NCBI RefSeq assembly: GCF_040581485.1
Contig: NC_090128.1
Location: 45,724,931 to 45,788,930 of the forward strand
Reading direction: 5' to 3'
DNA from: Linepithema humile
Lineage: Eukaryota; Arthropoda; Insecta; Hymenoptera; Formicidae
DNA: 64,000 bases
Shown here: piece after piece, positions 12,830 to 58,110 of the stretch
How the letters are laid out: every line of letters starts with the position of its first letter
Position numbering within the stretch: the stretch's first letter is position 1
The notes under the pieces: generated by a model
Seen by the model: the letters and a program-made list of their open reading frames with translations, nothing else
Database searches by the model: none
What the model was told of the DNA's origin: nothing
Made by a program: the position numbers and the translations under genes

Positions 12830-15800
12830 TTCTCTCTCGCAATCCCTGCAGTTTACTAATGGCACATATCGGCTCACGGTGCACACGGCCAAGCGCGAAA
12901 GGGACGATCCCCTGCAATCGGATCGCCTGTATGCAACATCGCTCTCGTGCTTTTGCGTGCGCCGCAAAACCGGCTCGCTTATGATCGCCGAACACTCGAT
13001 CGCGCCGCTTGTATTTCGGCGAGCGGGAGCACTAATTCCGAACGTGTAAAAAATATGAGGGAAAAAGAGAGAAAGCTGAGGATTTTTACGAGCGACACAC
13101 AAATGAAAGTTTTTATCTATCCATTTGACGTCAATTCAAGTGTCGGTGCGATGCCCCGCATAAAATTTCCATGTTATATAAATGAAATATTTCTGTAGGA
13201 GTATTAATCTAAATAAGAGAGAGAGAGAGACTCCTTGTACACATTTACAATTTTGATATTTAACATAACGGATATATCTTGTTACGTCGACATTAATATT
13301 ATAATCAGTGTTTAAAGATTCAATCACGATTTTATTAAAGTATTTTTTTATCATTTGCATTTTTTTAGAAAGAATTAACATGGAATATACATATTTTTTC
13401 TTTTCTATACGAACGCTGGTTATTCCATCGCGGTCTTTTAGAACCTTTATGCAATACGAGTGAGCTAAATGAGTGGGATTTTTTCGTTTGACGCTAGCGT
13501 GCAGACCCGAGCGCCAATTCACCGGGGAATTTCGAAACGGATTCCTTTCTCCCATTTCGATCCTTCGGCGCTATTCCTTTCTTAGTGCTCGGATGGTATT
13601 CGAACGTGTCCTTTCAATACTCGTCTTAAAAATAACTCGTGCGGGTGAAAGGAGACAATAGTGAATTGCCAACGCTCGTTCAACAATCGAATCATTCAAT
13701 CATCGCACACTTGGCTGCGAATAGAAATAGAAATTTCGAATAGAATATATAATTTTGACAATGTGAATATTTTAGCGATACAATTTATATACATAATTGT
13801 ACAGCTGTATTTTTACTGAAATTTTCATTATTTAATTTCTAAAATGAATATCACGTCCTGCTGCCGTTTATCGGATTTGCTAATTATATAAATTTAATTG
13901 CCGATATAAAGAGATAATATTTGAACTTCCGTGTGCTCGAGATTACTTAGGAAAGTAGAGCATTAATTATTACACACATTGGGTTGGTCGCATGCGACAA
14001 AAGTTCGTGTGTGACATGCGATCTTCCGTGCCGTCGGAACATTTCCGCGGGCAATCACATCGGACGTCAATTATACTAGGCATCACTTTGACGTGTGCCA
14101 AATGATCTCGCGTCCATGACGCAATAGTGTGCTTCGTGCGGAATCGGCAATTAATGAGCTTCCTGACGCAAAGCGACGCAACGCATTTTTGTTTGCTCGT
14201 GCTCTCTCTTCTGTCACCCTGAAGATGGATGAAGGACGGATGTTTATAATGTACGAAGGTGCATACATTTAAGTGCCTCTGTACATAATCTTGCTTCTCT
14301 AATAACGTAATAAAAGGATGAAATTAATGGAAGGACAACATTTGGATAGTTGGGTCGACGCGACGTTATCAACATTTATTGGACCTAATTTTCCGCGCTT
14401 GATACGGGGGATGTTAATAACTAGAAGCAACTTTTAATATATAGTTTAATCGTTAAAACTCCATCGCTTACCCTTCAAAGTTCCAAGTGAACAAGTTCGG
14501 AAGTCTCATTAATTGCCACTAGTGATATTAGAGGGGGCTTTCGACGCCACGGGCAATCCCGAGCGTTCCGCCGGCGGAATTGGCGGCTCGTCCGAAGCAA
14601 TTAACGTGCCAATTAGTCGTGCAGTAGGTGGCCGCTTGTGGCGATTAATCTGAATTCGAGCGTTTCGTCGCCGATGACGGAAGTTACGTCGATTTCGTCG
14701 AATTTCTGCGAAGTCCTCTTGCGCTTCCTCTTCGTTCAATTTCGCTACAAACGGAGAAGTACGGCGCGATTGCAGAAACACTTTTGCCGCATTTTTATTG
14801 CGATCAATTGCAAAATCACTGTACATAATTCTTGCAAGTTCTATAACGAATAATTAACACGGTAATATTTCATCGAGCAAGCTTTGTATTCTGTGACAGG
14901 CGAAATAGGCGTTATGCATTTTATTCCCCGCTAACGCGTTCGCAGCGCTAATACTTCGAACTCTGATGACGGTGACTATCCGAGAACGTTTCCGATAAAT
15001 TAAAGTGCACTTCTAATCTTCGCTATCTCGGCGATTGCATCCTCGGATGCATTAAAATCGTAATAAGTGCGCGCGAGCGGCGAGATCGATTCAATTTTAC
15101 ATCCATCGCATCGTCGTCGCGGCGGTATCTCCGTGATAATGAAAGAGGAAGCGCGGCTGATGAAGCCGCGATATTAATTTCTATATTACTTCCGCGCCGC
15201 GAGCGAGGAAAGAAATCCCGGTGTGGAAGGCGCAGAGGAGAGCGAAGCGGATAATGCACGCCGACTTTCCTCGCGCTTCCTACTCTCATGAATTATGCGA
15301 GAGTTTTATTTCGAGGTGCCGCGAGACACGACCTCGTATACGACGCGCCCGCCGCCGCCGCCGCTCATCGATTAAGCGTCCTACCGGTTTTCCGGACGGT
15401 CTTACCCACGTGACTTAACGGTTCGACCACCGAGGGCTCGGTCACAATGAGGTTCGTACGTAGCCGGAGGACCGGTTACTCGATTCTCGGTACATAATTC
15501 AGCGTCGGGTTTTTTGTGAAACGGGACGGGCACCAACACAGGTGTGATTTTATTTTAGCTTTCAGGGTCCTTGCGTGTTTATTATTAGTTCGGGTTTATT
15601 AAATAATTTTATACCGATGTGTGCATTAATTGCGAACTCGCAATATTTATATAATGATGTGTTTATTTAACATTTATTTCGTATTTTTCTGTTACTGGTA
15701 AAAATACAAGTTTATTGTTAAAACGGTACACTTATCACTAATGCGTGTAATAATTTGGAATTTATCGAGCGGACGGCATCTAACATTAAACTCGCTTACA

Positions 15801-18700
15801 CATTTTCTCGCACCTTCGTCTTATTAACGCAATCAGATTATTTCGCAAACTTTATTTTCGGAGATAGCGCGATTAATTCTGTTACATTCTGATGAATCAT
15901 ATCTCGCTTACGAGATTGTACTTTTTTTTTTCATTAACCGCTGTTGTGATGACCCTGAAATGAGCGAGCGAGCGAGCCCGCCGGGGCGTGACGCAAATCT
16001 AATTTTCGTTGATTGACGCAAAGCGAGTGCAGTGGGGCGTGATAAATCGCGATGGGCCCGTTGCGATTAAAACGCAGGGGTCCGCGCGCGTACCGGCGAG
16101 CTCTGACAAATCAGTTTTCACGCGGTGAAAAAACGAGCCCGAATTATCCGACAGCCTAACAGAAGAGGACTGCCGTCCTCGCGGCAGTTACGTCGATACG
16201 CGGCACAATCGGTGTCATTTTGCGGCTCGAGGCGCGGCAGCTCGCCGGGACAAATAGAAAAACGTGGAATAACGAACGGTTGTTCCAGTTGCGCGCGGTA
16301 TCGACGTAAAAGGCCGCATTTGTCTCTATTTAACGTGCCATCGACTACGCAGAAACAAACGCTTTATACTTGCTACCACCATCGCCGGCGCGTGTAACGC
16401 GAGAACGTTGAATGAGTCACTTGACGAGTCGCGACGACGATCGTAGTGGACAGAAATTCCGCGGACGCAACGCTGCGTTTCGGCGAAGCCGAAGCAGTTG
16501 TGTATCGCGTGCTCTTCTCGCGTGTACGTACGTCCGTGCGCCAATTCCCGCATCCGAACCCCAACACGCGTGTGCGAAGCGCGTCTTGCTAATTTGAACG
16601 GAGAAAGGCACGAGATTGCGCGGAGCGGACGAGGATGGACAACAAGCGCGTGAGTCACGCCGTGTGCGTTTCTCAACGCGTTGTCATCGTCAGGGACATG
16701 GATCGTTTCTTTTTTTCCGCTTGTAATCCGATATACAAGCGTTCATCTCTAATTTCAAACGTTCTAAATAAATAAATAATTTCAAGGATGTTTCGCCGCA
16801 ATGGAATGAAATTCACTTCAAAATTGCGAATCATACTTGATAATTGTATTCGATGATTATTTGAAAAGAAGCGAAACATTTTTCTACCAAGAAATAATAA
16901 TTGTAGGATTGAATCCAAAAATGTCAAATTTTGTAAAATTTAAAGATGAAATATATTATTAAATATTTAATTGAAAGAAACCTACTGATGCGAAATGAAC
17001 ATATTTTGAGTAACCTTAATTTTTTCGAAAATGCAGTAATTTAATTTTTTGACCCACAAAACGGCAATTTTACAAGAAAGGATCCGATGATTGATAGATT
17101 TTCGATCATCTTTTAAAATTACGTTTGCTCGTTTTTAGCACACGCAGCAAATCTGTTCTCTATAAATGAAGCTCTGACAATCAGTGTTTGCGTAAATCTC
17201 TAACTTCGGTTAAGACAATAATAATGAGCTTATTAATTGTAGATAAAAATTATCGTTGTGGATTCTCGGAATCTTGATGCATTCTCGCTGAATCCCCGAT
17301 GAATTATTGCACTGATAAATCGCATAAAAGAACACTTAATAAAACGCACCGATTCGCCTCATTTGTTTTCACTCGATCTTAGGTCATTCCACCGTGCTTT
17401 ATCTCGCCACCAGCGCGATATCGTATGAGTAGGCGTGATACACAACGACGAGAAAAGTATAAAACAAACATCATTTGCAGCGATGTTACTTGAAATGAAA
17501 AAAAGAACTCGTGGTTTACTTTGCCATTTTCTTTCTCCGATTCCTACATTTATTCATCGTCGAATGAAAAGAGCTTCCTGCGCAAAAAATAAATGAAGGT
17601 ATATGAAAGCTCGATACTGGGTTTTTTTTTTTCTCTTGTGCGCCGTGATTGAAAGAAATGCGCCTACTAGTTAGGAAAATTACAGTCACGATCTTCATTA
17701 GAACGGCAAGAGAGAGAGAGAGGAGAGGCGCAGGTAGACGACAATGCAAAGAAATCCTGGAAAATCGGTCGCCCGCACTGTACCGTAATTAAAAGGGTCT
17801 TTGAGAGCATAGAAAGCGGGGAGTAGCCGGGTCACTTTTTTCCGCTACTCTTTCATCCCTCAAGAGACGAAAATATACATGACGGCGCGCAGTTTCAGAG
17901 GCGGATGCCGCTGGAAATAAGACGCGGAAAAGTTTTCGGAGGAAAAAAGCGAGAGAGAAGAGAGAGACGCGCGCTTGCGTCGCCGAAACGGGAGACACAC
18001 TAATCGCGTGCACTACTTCCGGGCTTCCTCTTATAACGAAGCCTCCTTCTCGGCGCTGCTCCGCTTTTGAAAGGAAATTTCCATGCGAGACGCAGCTAAC
18101 AAAGCACCGGGAGAGTAATGCCGTGTCCCGTAACGTTAATCAGCTAGCAATTTTCTTTTTATCTTTCACGTAATTGCATGGGTGAAAGAAAAAATACTAT
18201 CGGGAGGATTAGGAAAGCTTTTAATTATATTCTTTGAAATCTTCTCTCAAGAAAGAAATTTTTTTGCGCGAAATAACGGTTTGTTTTGCTGGATTTGATT
18301 ATTAAAAGAATATTGAAATATTCTATATCGTAAATATTAATGTTACAATATTATGAATAATTAGTGTTATATTACGTGACGTATCAATATTACATTTTAT
18401 TGAAGCAATCAGCTCTTCAACGCTTATTTGATTCCCGCTTATTTTCACAAGAATACAAATATTTGTACAATACGTAGAAAAATCATTTATAATCTAATAA
18501 TTATCTCATTAAAGCAAAAGTTTTTCAGGTTTGAAGATCATGACACACGTTATTTTCATTCTCAGCTCTTCGCACAGCTGTCGAGAGATTTAAAGGGAAA
18601 TTATGTCGTGACATTTCTCTTCGAAGTAAAATAGACCAGTAATGGCTTTGCATTGTATTAATACAGTACAGAATACTTGGAGAGCATCGCGTTCTATCGA

Positions 18701-18744
18701 GTGCGTGCATGCGTGCGTACGTGCGTGCGTGCGTGCGTGCTTGC
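18701..18744. repeat. (GTGC)n microsatellite
   Basis: About ten GTGC tetranucleotide units with single-base interruptions (GCAT, GTAC). The complementary strand reads as a false His/Ala/Arg/Thr repeat. Confidence 0.9.
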
Positions 18745-21518
18745 GAGTGAACGTGCATTCTGACCCGATGCGTCGTGTCGGGGCTGCCATCGCGTTCGTT
18801 CACTCTTTATAAATAGAAGCTTTAAATTCTGTCGCGACTCGGGCGTGGCAAGAGAGAGATCTACGATGATCCTAGTCACGAAATGCACGTATACATCATT
18901 CATCGCGGCCCGCTCGTTCTTTTTCCCGCGAAACGTGAGCGCGTCGCCGGTAATTCTCTTTCATCTTGTTATTTCACACAACATTCCTGGTTCTCCCGCT
19001 GAGATATCTCGTTAGTCGCTTAGTGGCGTGGTAGCGTTTTACGTGATCAACAGGTAATTAATAAAAAAAATATTTTCTTTTCCTTTTTATTTTTTTAATC
19101 TCCGAAATCCATTAAAAATGTTATTCTAGACATGTATTTTGTTTAAGAATCTTGTTTATATTTCGTGAATGATAATACTTTTATTTTAGTCCGAAGTACG
19201 TACATAATTTTATCACATTCGATAATATATTAATTGAGGAATAAAAGTTAAATAAAAAGAAAACTTGTTTCACAGTTGCTGACTTTATGATCTTTACGAT
19301 ATTCCGTGTTTCGCTTAAGTATCGATCAAGCGGCGAAAGCGCCTTTACGGAGACGGGCTGGCTGACTTAACATCGAATCGAGCGGCGCCGAATTGGCACA
19401 TTTGAAATTTAAGCCAAGCATAAATTCCGAGGAAAGCTCTCTGTCGCGCTTATCGCTGTTGCATAAATCAGGCGGGATTCGCAGAACGAGTAGGTAGTAA
19501 AGTTCGCGCGAAGCATGATCGGTACACAAGTAGGATATTATTCATTGACCCGCTCTGACCCCGACACACTCGCATCGTTTCTACGCAGTTATCTTTGTTA
19601 TTTCTCAGTCGTGTCCTTTCGATTCTAAACAGGCGTCATCTCTTTGTTGCAGATACTTAGCGCGCGTGTGTCCGAACCGCGACTGACATGCCGTTTCTTT
19701 CATAAGGTAAGATATGGATCATTTTTCATTATTATCAGCTGACGTAACTCTCTTAATCCTGTGCTGAGAAAAACGGGAGAAAAATGAGAAAATGTCTCTT
19801 TATTAATTTTCATTCGATTTTTCTTTTCTGTCTATAACTGTCAAGATTTATTAACCCGCTAATTATTTTTGATACTTTTCAATTTTATTAAAATATTTGT
19901 TTTGTGAATTTGAAACATCATTCTCTCTCTGCTGACTGTATAACTTTTTATTTCTCGTCTTACAGTTTCCTTTATAATGTGCAATTTGGCTCTGCTATGA
20001 TTAAACAAATATCTTTATGGAATTATACGTTAAATTCTAATTATTTGATAGCTTATCGAGCGATCGTCGAGTGAGACTTAGAGCCGAGCAATCCGCAGAA
20101 ATTTTTTGGAATACGGAAACAAAGATACGCGGCGGGTAAAAAGTTTGCCGTTTGTAAAGGAGCTCGCGTTGTCCGCCGAAATGCAAGCGAAATGCTTTGT
20201 CGTGCGCCAAAAGCCACGTTATATCGCATTCCGTGATGAGGCGGAGGGGGAGAGGATTGATGGCTCGTCGTCGCGGATGGTCGCTCGACTATAATTGTTC
20301 CGGGAAACCGGAAGCACGTAATTACGCCACGTATCGAATGGAAAATTGTGCGCCGCTGTTCGACAGCGTCTGTACACATTCCGGGATGCATGCCGCCCGT
20401 ACTTTTGCAGCAATTCCAGCCGTATGCAAATTCCATTTAAAGACCGAAAAAAAAGTTTTTGCGTTTATTGAAGCGATTATAGCGGTAATGCTTGACACGC
20501 GAGGGGATATGGATTATTTCTCAAAATAGCTGCGCTTTAAAGCACAGTAAAAGCCAAATACGTTATTTCCTTCACTTACGAGTAAATGAAATATATTTTC
20601 ATAAATTCTTTGCGCGCGCGCGTTAAAAACCAATGAAAATTAATTTATCAAGAAATATATTTCATGACAAACCGAATAAAACGAAGTCAACATTAGATAA
20701 GAAGCTTAACGAGGTGTTGGTAATAGCGTAGCAAGTCTGCGTGCTTACTTGTTGCAAAGCTGGCTTACGACTTTTCAATGAAATGCACAAAATCAGCTTA
20801 GACCTGCGAAACGTATGAATTTTTTGACCGAATTCTCGATTATTTTTATTAAAGCCAGAAAAATACGTCGACTGCATTTTTGCGTGTGAATTTGTACGCG
20901 CGGCGCATCACATGTGCAAGCGTAGGTATTAATTCTGAGTAAGCGCGTCATCTTAGCACAGTAGCCGTGCCAAGGTTACGACGGCTTCTATTGATAAAAC
21001 TATTTCATAACGCGATCAATTTCACGAGACTGCCGTCCTCTCGGAGATTGCCGTTCTCCAAAATTAAACTCGGTAACTCGAGATCTGATAATTTCTACAA
21101 CACACATGATTAAATGCAAAGTAATTTTTATTATACATTACGTCGATTACATTTGCACAAAATTGATTCAATGAAATCATTAATTAGTAAAATTAGCGAT
21201 TTACATGTGTAATTATTAAGCAGTCAATAATTATTATCGATTGTAATTGTTATCGATTATCGCTTAATTCATTATTTTAGTCATTAAATAATTTCATCTT
21301 TAATTTTGACAATGTGACAAATTAGTGAAATATTAATAAACATATTAATGTTTCCTTATAAATTTTATTTACCGATTAATTACAATAATTGTTCTTCGAT
21401 GGCACTTTTAGATTTATCAGTTTCCTAAATTTCTCAGAAATCAAGATAGCAATAAAATCCGGGAATCTTCTTGCTAAAACAACTGTTTATGCACAATTTC
21501 GTTGATATCGCATTATAA

Positions 21519-21554
21519 CGCCGTCATTGCCGCGGAACGACGGCAATGACGGCG
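21519..21554. repeat. Perfect 14-bp stem, 8-nt loop hairpin
   Basis: The left arm CGCCGTCATTGCCG (21519-21532) and right arm CGGCAATGACGGCG (21541-21554) are exact reverse complements around the loop CGGAACGA. It lies at the edge of the GC-rich block that precedes the CRACD-like gene. Its function is unknown. There is no T-run after it, and it is too short for a microRNA precursor. Confidence 0.8.
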
Positions 21555-22799
21555 ACACTTTAATAAGAACCGGCAGCGCTAATTCCACTCTCGGCGGGCC
21601 TCCCCGTGCACTTTCCGGCAGTGATGCGGAGCGGAGCTCCGTCGTCATCGCCGTCGTCGTCGTCGTCAGCTGTGCGAAGGTCAGGGTCGCGCGCGCCGCC
21701 AGCCGAGAGGGTGCAATCGATGCACCGCCGCCGCCGCTCCGCTCAGCCCCTCGCCGGATGCAGTTACCATGGCGACCATCTCTCCTGACCCCCATTGCGT
21801 GGAAGAGCGAGCGGCCCCGACACACGGAGAGAGACCGGGGATCGAGTATCAATCCCTCGTTTGTGTGTTGGCCGCGAGAGCGAGAGAGAGCGAGAGAGAG
21901 AGAGAGAGACGGCGGCGGCGGTGCGTTTCAATGCATTCCTCATCTCTTCTCGTTCTTCTTCTCGTCTGCGATTCATTAAAGGCGACATTCCGCACGAGGA
22001 ATTTCTTCCGCGTGCCTCTTCCGCGTCCGGGCGCGATCTTCTTTGGGAAAAAGATTGCGATGCGCGAACTTAATTTCCGTGCTGTGTGAGAAGAATACGC
22101 GTACATAATTGTGTCCCTGAAATGAAGTTCCTTGTGAGTTAATTAAACGTCGTTGCGTGTTGCGCTGTGATAAACGCCGCTGTTAATCCGTGGGCGAACA
22201 GTGGACGAGATAAGTAAAATAACACAGAGAGATAGAAACGTTTATTGCAATTGGAATGACATTTCGAACCGCTGTGCTGACGTCATAAATAAAATGGAAT
22301 AAATAAAATGGATAATGAATGGTAAAGCTCTGAAACGTCGAATTAACTCAATATTAATGAATCACGATCTAATTTCAAGAACAATTAAAATTGAAATGAA
22401 TAAAATCCCGGGGAACAATGTGGCAATTATTTAATTGCTTCGCGTTTAAAAAAAAAAATTCCTCTCCTCTTTGCTCGACGCTCATTAAAATCGATTTACA
22501 ATCTACTTTAACGTTCGACCATATCGTGGAAATGAATTATGGACGAGGAGCATCATTCGCATTAAATTAAATCGCGTAAGGTCGGCCCCTGGAGACGAAA
22601 GTAAGGTCAGCTGATAGAAATCAATATCCTCCGAAATTGTGCCGACGTAGTGCCAACACCACCGCGTCTTCGTACCTGAAACAATTCCACTCGCACAAAG
22701 TCAAGCGAACCGAACAAATAGAAATTTTTTTCGTCGTATTGGGAAATTGAATTTGTCGAAGAGTTGGAAAGAGGAGATCTAGCGGAAAGAGAGAGAAAG
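21555..22799 (+). promoter_or_regulatory. Putative promoter/5' UTR region of the CRACD-like gene
   Basis: From 21,555 to about 22,080 the DNA is GC- and CpG-rich, with a GTCGTCGTC trinucleotide patch near 21,650 and a GA run at 21,876-21,909. From about 22,100 to 22,799 it is AT-richer up to the first ATG. GA tracts and CpG-rich DNA commonly mark insect promoters, but I see no definite TATA box or initiator. A roughly 150-codon open frame in this block is not supported as coding. Confidence 0.35.
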
Positions 22800-54485
<31,686 letters not shown>

Positions 54486-54732
54486 ACGCGCTTCGAAAGA
54501 GCAATGTGGAATCGTTCTTTTTGCAATTCTTTGTCCGATTAGAGGGACGTTTCAATGGCGGTCGAAGCGTAAAGGAAAAAAAAAAAAGACGAAGACACGG
54601 GAAACATGAGAAGAGATAAACGATCTCGTTTAGCGCTTGGTAAATGTATACATATTGTTGTAGAGTACACGTCTCCTATAACGTTTTTGCGTGCAACCAC
54701 TTGGATCACGGAACATAGTAAAAGCGAACGAA

Positions 54733-54738
54733 AATAAA
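54733..54738 (+). terminator. Candidate proximal poly(A) signal, CRACD-like gene
   Basis: AATAAA 248 bp after the stop codon. Usage cannot be judged from the sequence alone. Confidence 0.4.
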
Positions 54739-56189
54739 GATTAGGTTGCAGATAATTATTTCTTGTAGAAGATTTCGATTTATCAGAGAATTCGAAATAG
54801 AAAAATAGATTTGATGAGCAATCATGCGAAAAGTAATGAATCGAAACGTTATTTTAAATATTTCTCTCGTATTGGATAAATTTTTGAAGTATCATAAGAG
54901 AAACATTTGGTACTTGGATTATTTCTTATCATTTATGTGCATGTTATTATCGATATGTAATCGTATACAACGTCTTGGTATTTGCAAAAATCAACATTCA
55001 GTTTCATGTTGCTAGCACCCGACTCTATTTTGTCGCCGATACATTTATTGAAGAAACAATCACTCGTCATCGAGGAGAGAAATCATTCGCGGCGACATTT
55101 TTCAACTCTCGCCCGTTCGTGTTTTCCTACACGATTGAAACGTGACACTTTGTTGAGATTACACCTGATCACGATGCTCATCACAGTGGAACGCATTCGC
55201 GAATGCGTGTACATTCTCGTACAGAGAGCTTTAGCCTGCAGATAGTTGTACAGTAATTTAGCAGAGATGTGATCCTCGACGTGACGCATTTATAAATATC
55301 GTGTATTATCCCGTATCGTGTAAATACGAAAAAAAATATCTATGAGTTATCACTTTAAATCCTGAAGAAAAATATATATATATATATAAATATATGTATC
55401 ACTATAGTATTAACGTTGATAAATGTAGAAGAGACAGAAAGAGGGGTATAAAAGCTATACGGCTAAAAATCTAAGAAGCGTTATGCGAGCAACTGTATTT
55501 TCGATGCTCGCAAACTCTGTTTTATTCTATACAAAGGTGTATTACTCCCCACCAACAAAACTTGCCTACAGATTGCCTACACGTAGTATATGTAACCGAA
55601 TTATGCGAAAATGGGCCCACACAGTTCTTCGTCGAAAAAGTGATATTAATATATACCTAGCTTGAACTTAATTGAAATCCCTGTAAGAGATTGTTGAGAG
55701 AAAAATGATATACGGAAAATGCGGTATTGCGGATAATTGAATTGAAACATGTGCTTATCGTGAAACTTCGTTTTTGAAAAAGCATAGGGAACTATGTACA
55801 CAGCATATCTTGCACTCGTCGAATTTCATGAGGGGAAAAAAAAAAAAGGATTTTTGTAGCCTTTCAAGTGCCTTACTGAATTAATCGAGGAACTGAATTG
55901 AAGTATCATCGATTAAAGAAGACAGAGGAATGTTATATCATCCCCTTTAGATTATTTAGATGATAAATGTGCGTTCCAGATTACGAAAAAAAAAAAAATG
56001 TTAAAAGATCGTCTCTTAGAGAGTGAAATAGAGAAAACTGGATTTTAACCACCATGTCACTGTAATATTATGTAATAATATACATAATAACGAGAGAACT
56101 TCTATACACGCACACATATATATATACACACACATACATACATACACACGTACACAATTCCACAGAATAGATTTCTTTCCATTGATGTA

Positions 56190-56195
56190 AATAAA
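56190..56195 (+). terminator. Candidate distal poly(A) signal, CRACD-like gene
   Basis: AATAAA in GTAAATAAAGCTGCC, giving a 1.7-kb 3' UTR. It lies 48 bp from a minus-strand AATAAA at 56243-56248. Confidence 0.4.
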
Positions 56196-56242
56196 GCTGC
56201 CATCGCAAATTACGGTTCAACAACAGAAATTCTCTTTCTCTC

Positions 56243-56248
56243 TTTATT
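56243..56248 (-). terminator. Candidate poly(A) signal, glucosidase II beta gene
   Basis: TTTATT on the plus strand reads AATAAA on the minus strand. A second candidate lies nearer the gene at 56489-56494. Confidence 0.3.
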
Positions 56249-57430
56249 ACTTTCACACCTCGTGATACCGCGCCGTCCCGTGGCGCATCCTTAAAAAATT
56301 ACAAAATATTCGACTTAAATGTATACAATGCTGAACATTAAGAGACACATCTGTACGTATTTGTGACTAATCGAATCCCGGGAACTCTGTTTTTTTTTCT
56401 CTTTTCTTATCGTCTCTTATCCAGTTACACACTATCGATATAAAGTATGTTTCAGACTTGCGATATCAATCGGTAATATATCTCGATTTTTATTCGTACA
56501 TACGTTACACTATAGAAATGCCTCGTGTACAAAAAGAGGAATGTAACAGCGAGTTTTAACACGATTGGCAATGACTTTGCGCTCAACAGTGCTCTTAATT
56601 TCTCGATTCCACGGAACGATAGGGTTCGAGGATGGTTATTCTTCGGTTATCACTAAACGAGCTTACTTTAACACTAAGTCAACTTCTCGGACTGCAAGGA
56701 CAAATAATCGAGCGCGATCGTGACTATGTTTGTACGCACACAGCGGCGCACATTCAAGCGAGGACACTTAAATATCTTTAACTGTTATACATTTCTTCGT
56801 TTCAAATTATTTAAGTATGCCGTTTGAATGGTCTGCCGTGTGTCGTATAAATTGATTTAAAAAAAAATAATTTCTTTCATCATTTCTTTGTTTCTTTTTC
56901 ATTAACATTCGTTGAACAGACCAGGAAAATTTATAGTAGTCCATCGGTATATGGCATAATGTATAAAAAAAAAAAGTTTTTCGATCACTTGACATATAAA
57001 TCTAGGCTCTATCTTGGCAATGGTTTATCCATATAACAACATTCTTATTTTATGCTTGAAATATTATAAAATATATCGATATTAAAATGCTACGTACCAC
57101 CTAGCGCCGTGAAACTTATATAAAACTCATTCAGATATGTACAATAACGACCGCATTACAAACAAAAGAAAAAAAAAAAAAGAGAAAATTACTCGCTCCC
57201 AGAACAAATATCCATTAAAACAAAGAATATTGTGTTACTGCGTTAGAGCTAACGTTACTGATCGCGAAGTGCATCAGAAATGTTCGTAGAAGATTGATCA
57301 AACGTCGTTATAAATCCTTACAACTCGATTCTCATCTCGTTGCCCACGAAAGAGCGCAAGTGCTTGACATTCACATTGCATGGCGCGACTGACCATCATT
57401 TGCTCTTCATTTTACTAACAAAGGGTAAAT

Positions 57431-58110
57431 TTACAATTCGTCGTGTGTGTCGGTCGTCGCTATTATATTGGGGTTGCAGAGTGCCGGCGTAGAAAACTCC
57501 ATGGCGTACTCGCAGCGATTCGGCTCCGTCACCGATATGAGCTTGTTCTCCAATCCGCACGACAGAGTGACGAGCGTCGAACGCATCGGGCCGTTCCAGC
57601 AGCTCTGACCTTGGTCGTAGTTCATCTTACTGTATTTGGCGCCGGCCGAGTGTTCCTTGGGTTCCACCCAGCCGCTCCAGCGACCCAGAGTGACGTCGCT
57701 GCCACCGGACTTGGACCTTTGGCTCGCCTTGTCGTACGGACACAGCTTGTATATGTACTCCAAGTCCGCGTATTCGTAGCATTCGCCGTCCAATGACGCA
57801 AACTCCTCCTCCAGCCCGTAATCGCGTTCCACCTTCTCCTCGAGCTGACCGATTTCCGAATGCAAATCTCTAACGGCCTTTTCGGCCTCCTGAAAGCGCT
57901 CGCGAGCATTGTTAGCCTCGTCGATAAGCGCTTGCGTCTCCTCGTCGTATTGAACTTCCGGCTCTTGTGGTTCCTCTTCCGCGACACCTTCTTCCTCCCC
58001 ATCGTTAGCTTCGCCGTCAGTTTCTTCCTTCTCGGAATCCGAAGGAAGGTATTCATCTTCGTGATGCTCTTCGTCGACGTCTTCTTTATCCGTTGCCGCT
58101 TTGAACATAC
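57431..58110 (-). CDS. PRKCSH: GlcII-beta exon 2
   Basis: Follows acceptor AATTACAG at 58111. It encodes the end of codon 302 (Gly), the acidic segment, second coiled coil, MRH domain and HDEL, with stop TAA at 57431-57433. Confidence 0.95.

Larger units (their letters stand above)
1..21479. other. Gene-poor upstream spacer, no supported gene
   Basis: I find no exon here with a recognisable domain, a coherent splice chain or convincing codon use. Open frames of 60-210 codons exist, but they sit in CpG-rich patches where stop codons are rare, are often open in several frames at once, and run into AT-rich sequence. The stretch holds microsatellites, a degenerate tandem repeat near 1.7-2.3 kb and ordinary AT-rich spacer. 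It could include distal regulatory DNA or untranslated first exons of the gene starting at 22,800, but nothing in the sequence proves this. Confidence 0.5.
54486..57430. other. Convergent 3' UTR region
   Basis: AT-rich DNA between the stop codons of two genes facing each other. Plus-strand AATAAA signals include 54733-54738 and 56190-56195. Minus-strand AATAAA (TTTATT here) occurs at 56489-56494 and 56243-56248. Short open frames, A-runs and a CA/TA repeat near 56,108-56,155 are present. No protein gene is supported. Confidence 0.6.

Noticed and set aside
15340..15450. GGTTCGA-type sequence suggestive of a tRNA B box
   Set aside because: No matching A box, acceptor stem or anticodon arm could be folded around it.
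21527..21979. A 150-codon frame in the GC-rich block before the CRACD-like gene
   Set aside because: Several frames are open on both strands here, and the peptide is dominated by trinucleotide and GA-repeat translation. It is more likely promoter or 5' UTR.
57622..58056. A 144-codon minus-strand frame inside GlcII-beta exon 2
   Set aside because: It is a second frame of the real coding exon, Arg/Lys/Thr-rich because of the Glu/Asp-rich true frame.
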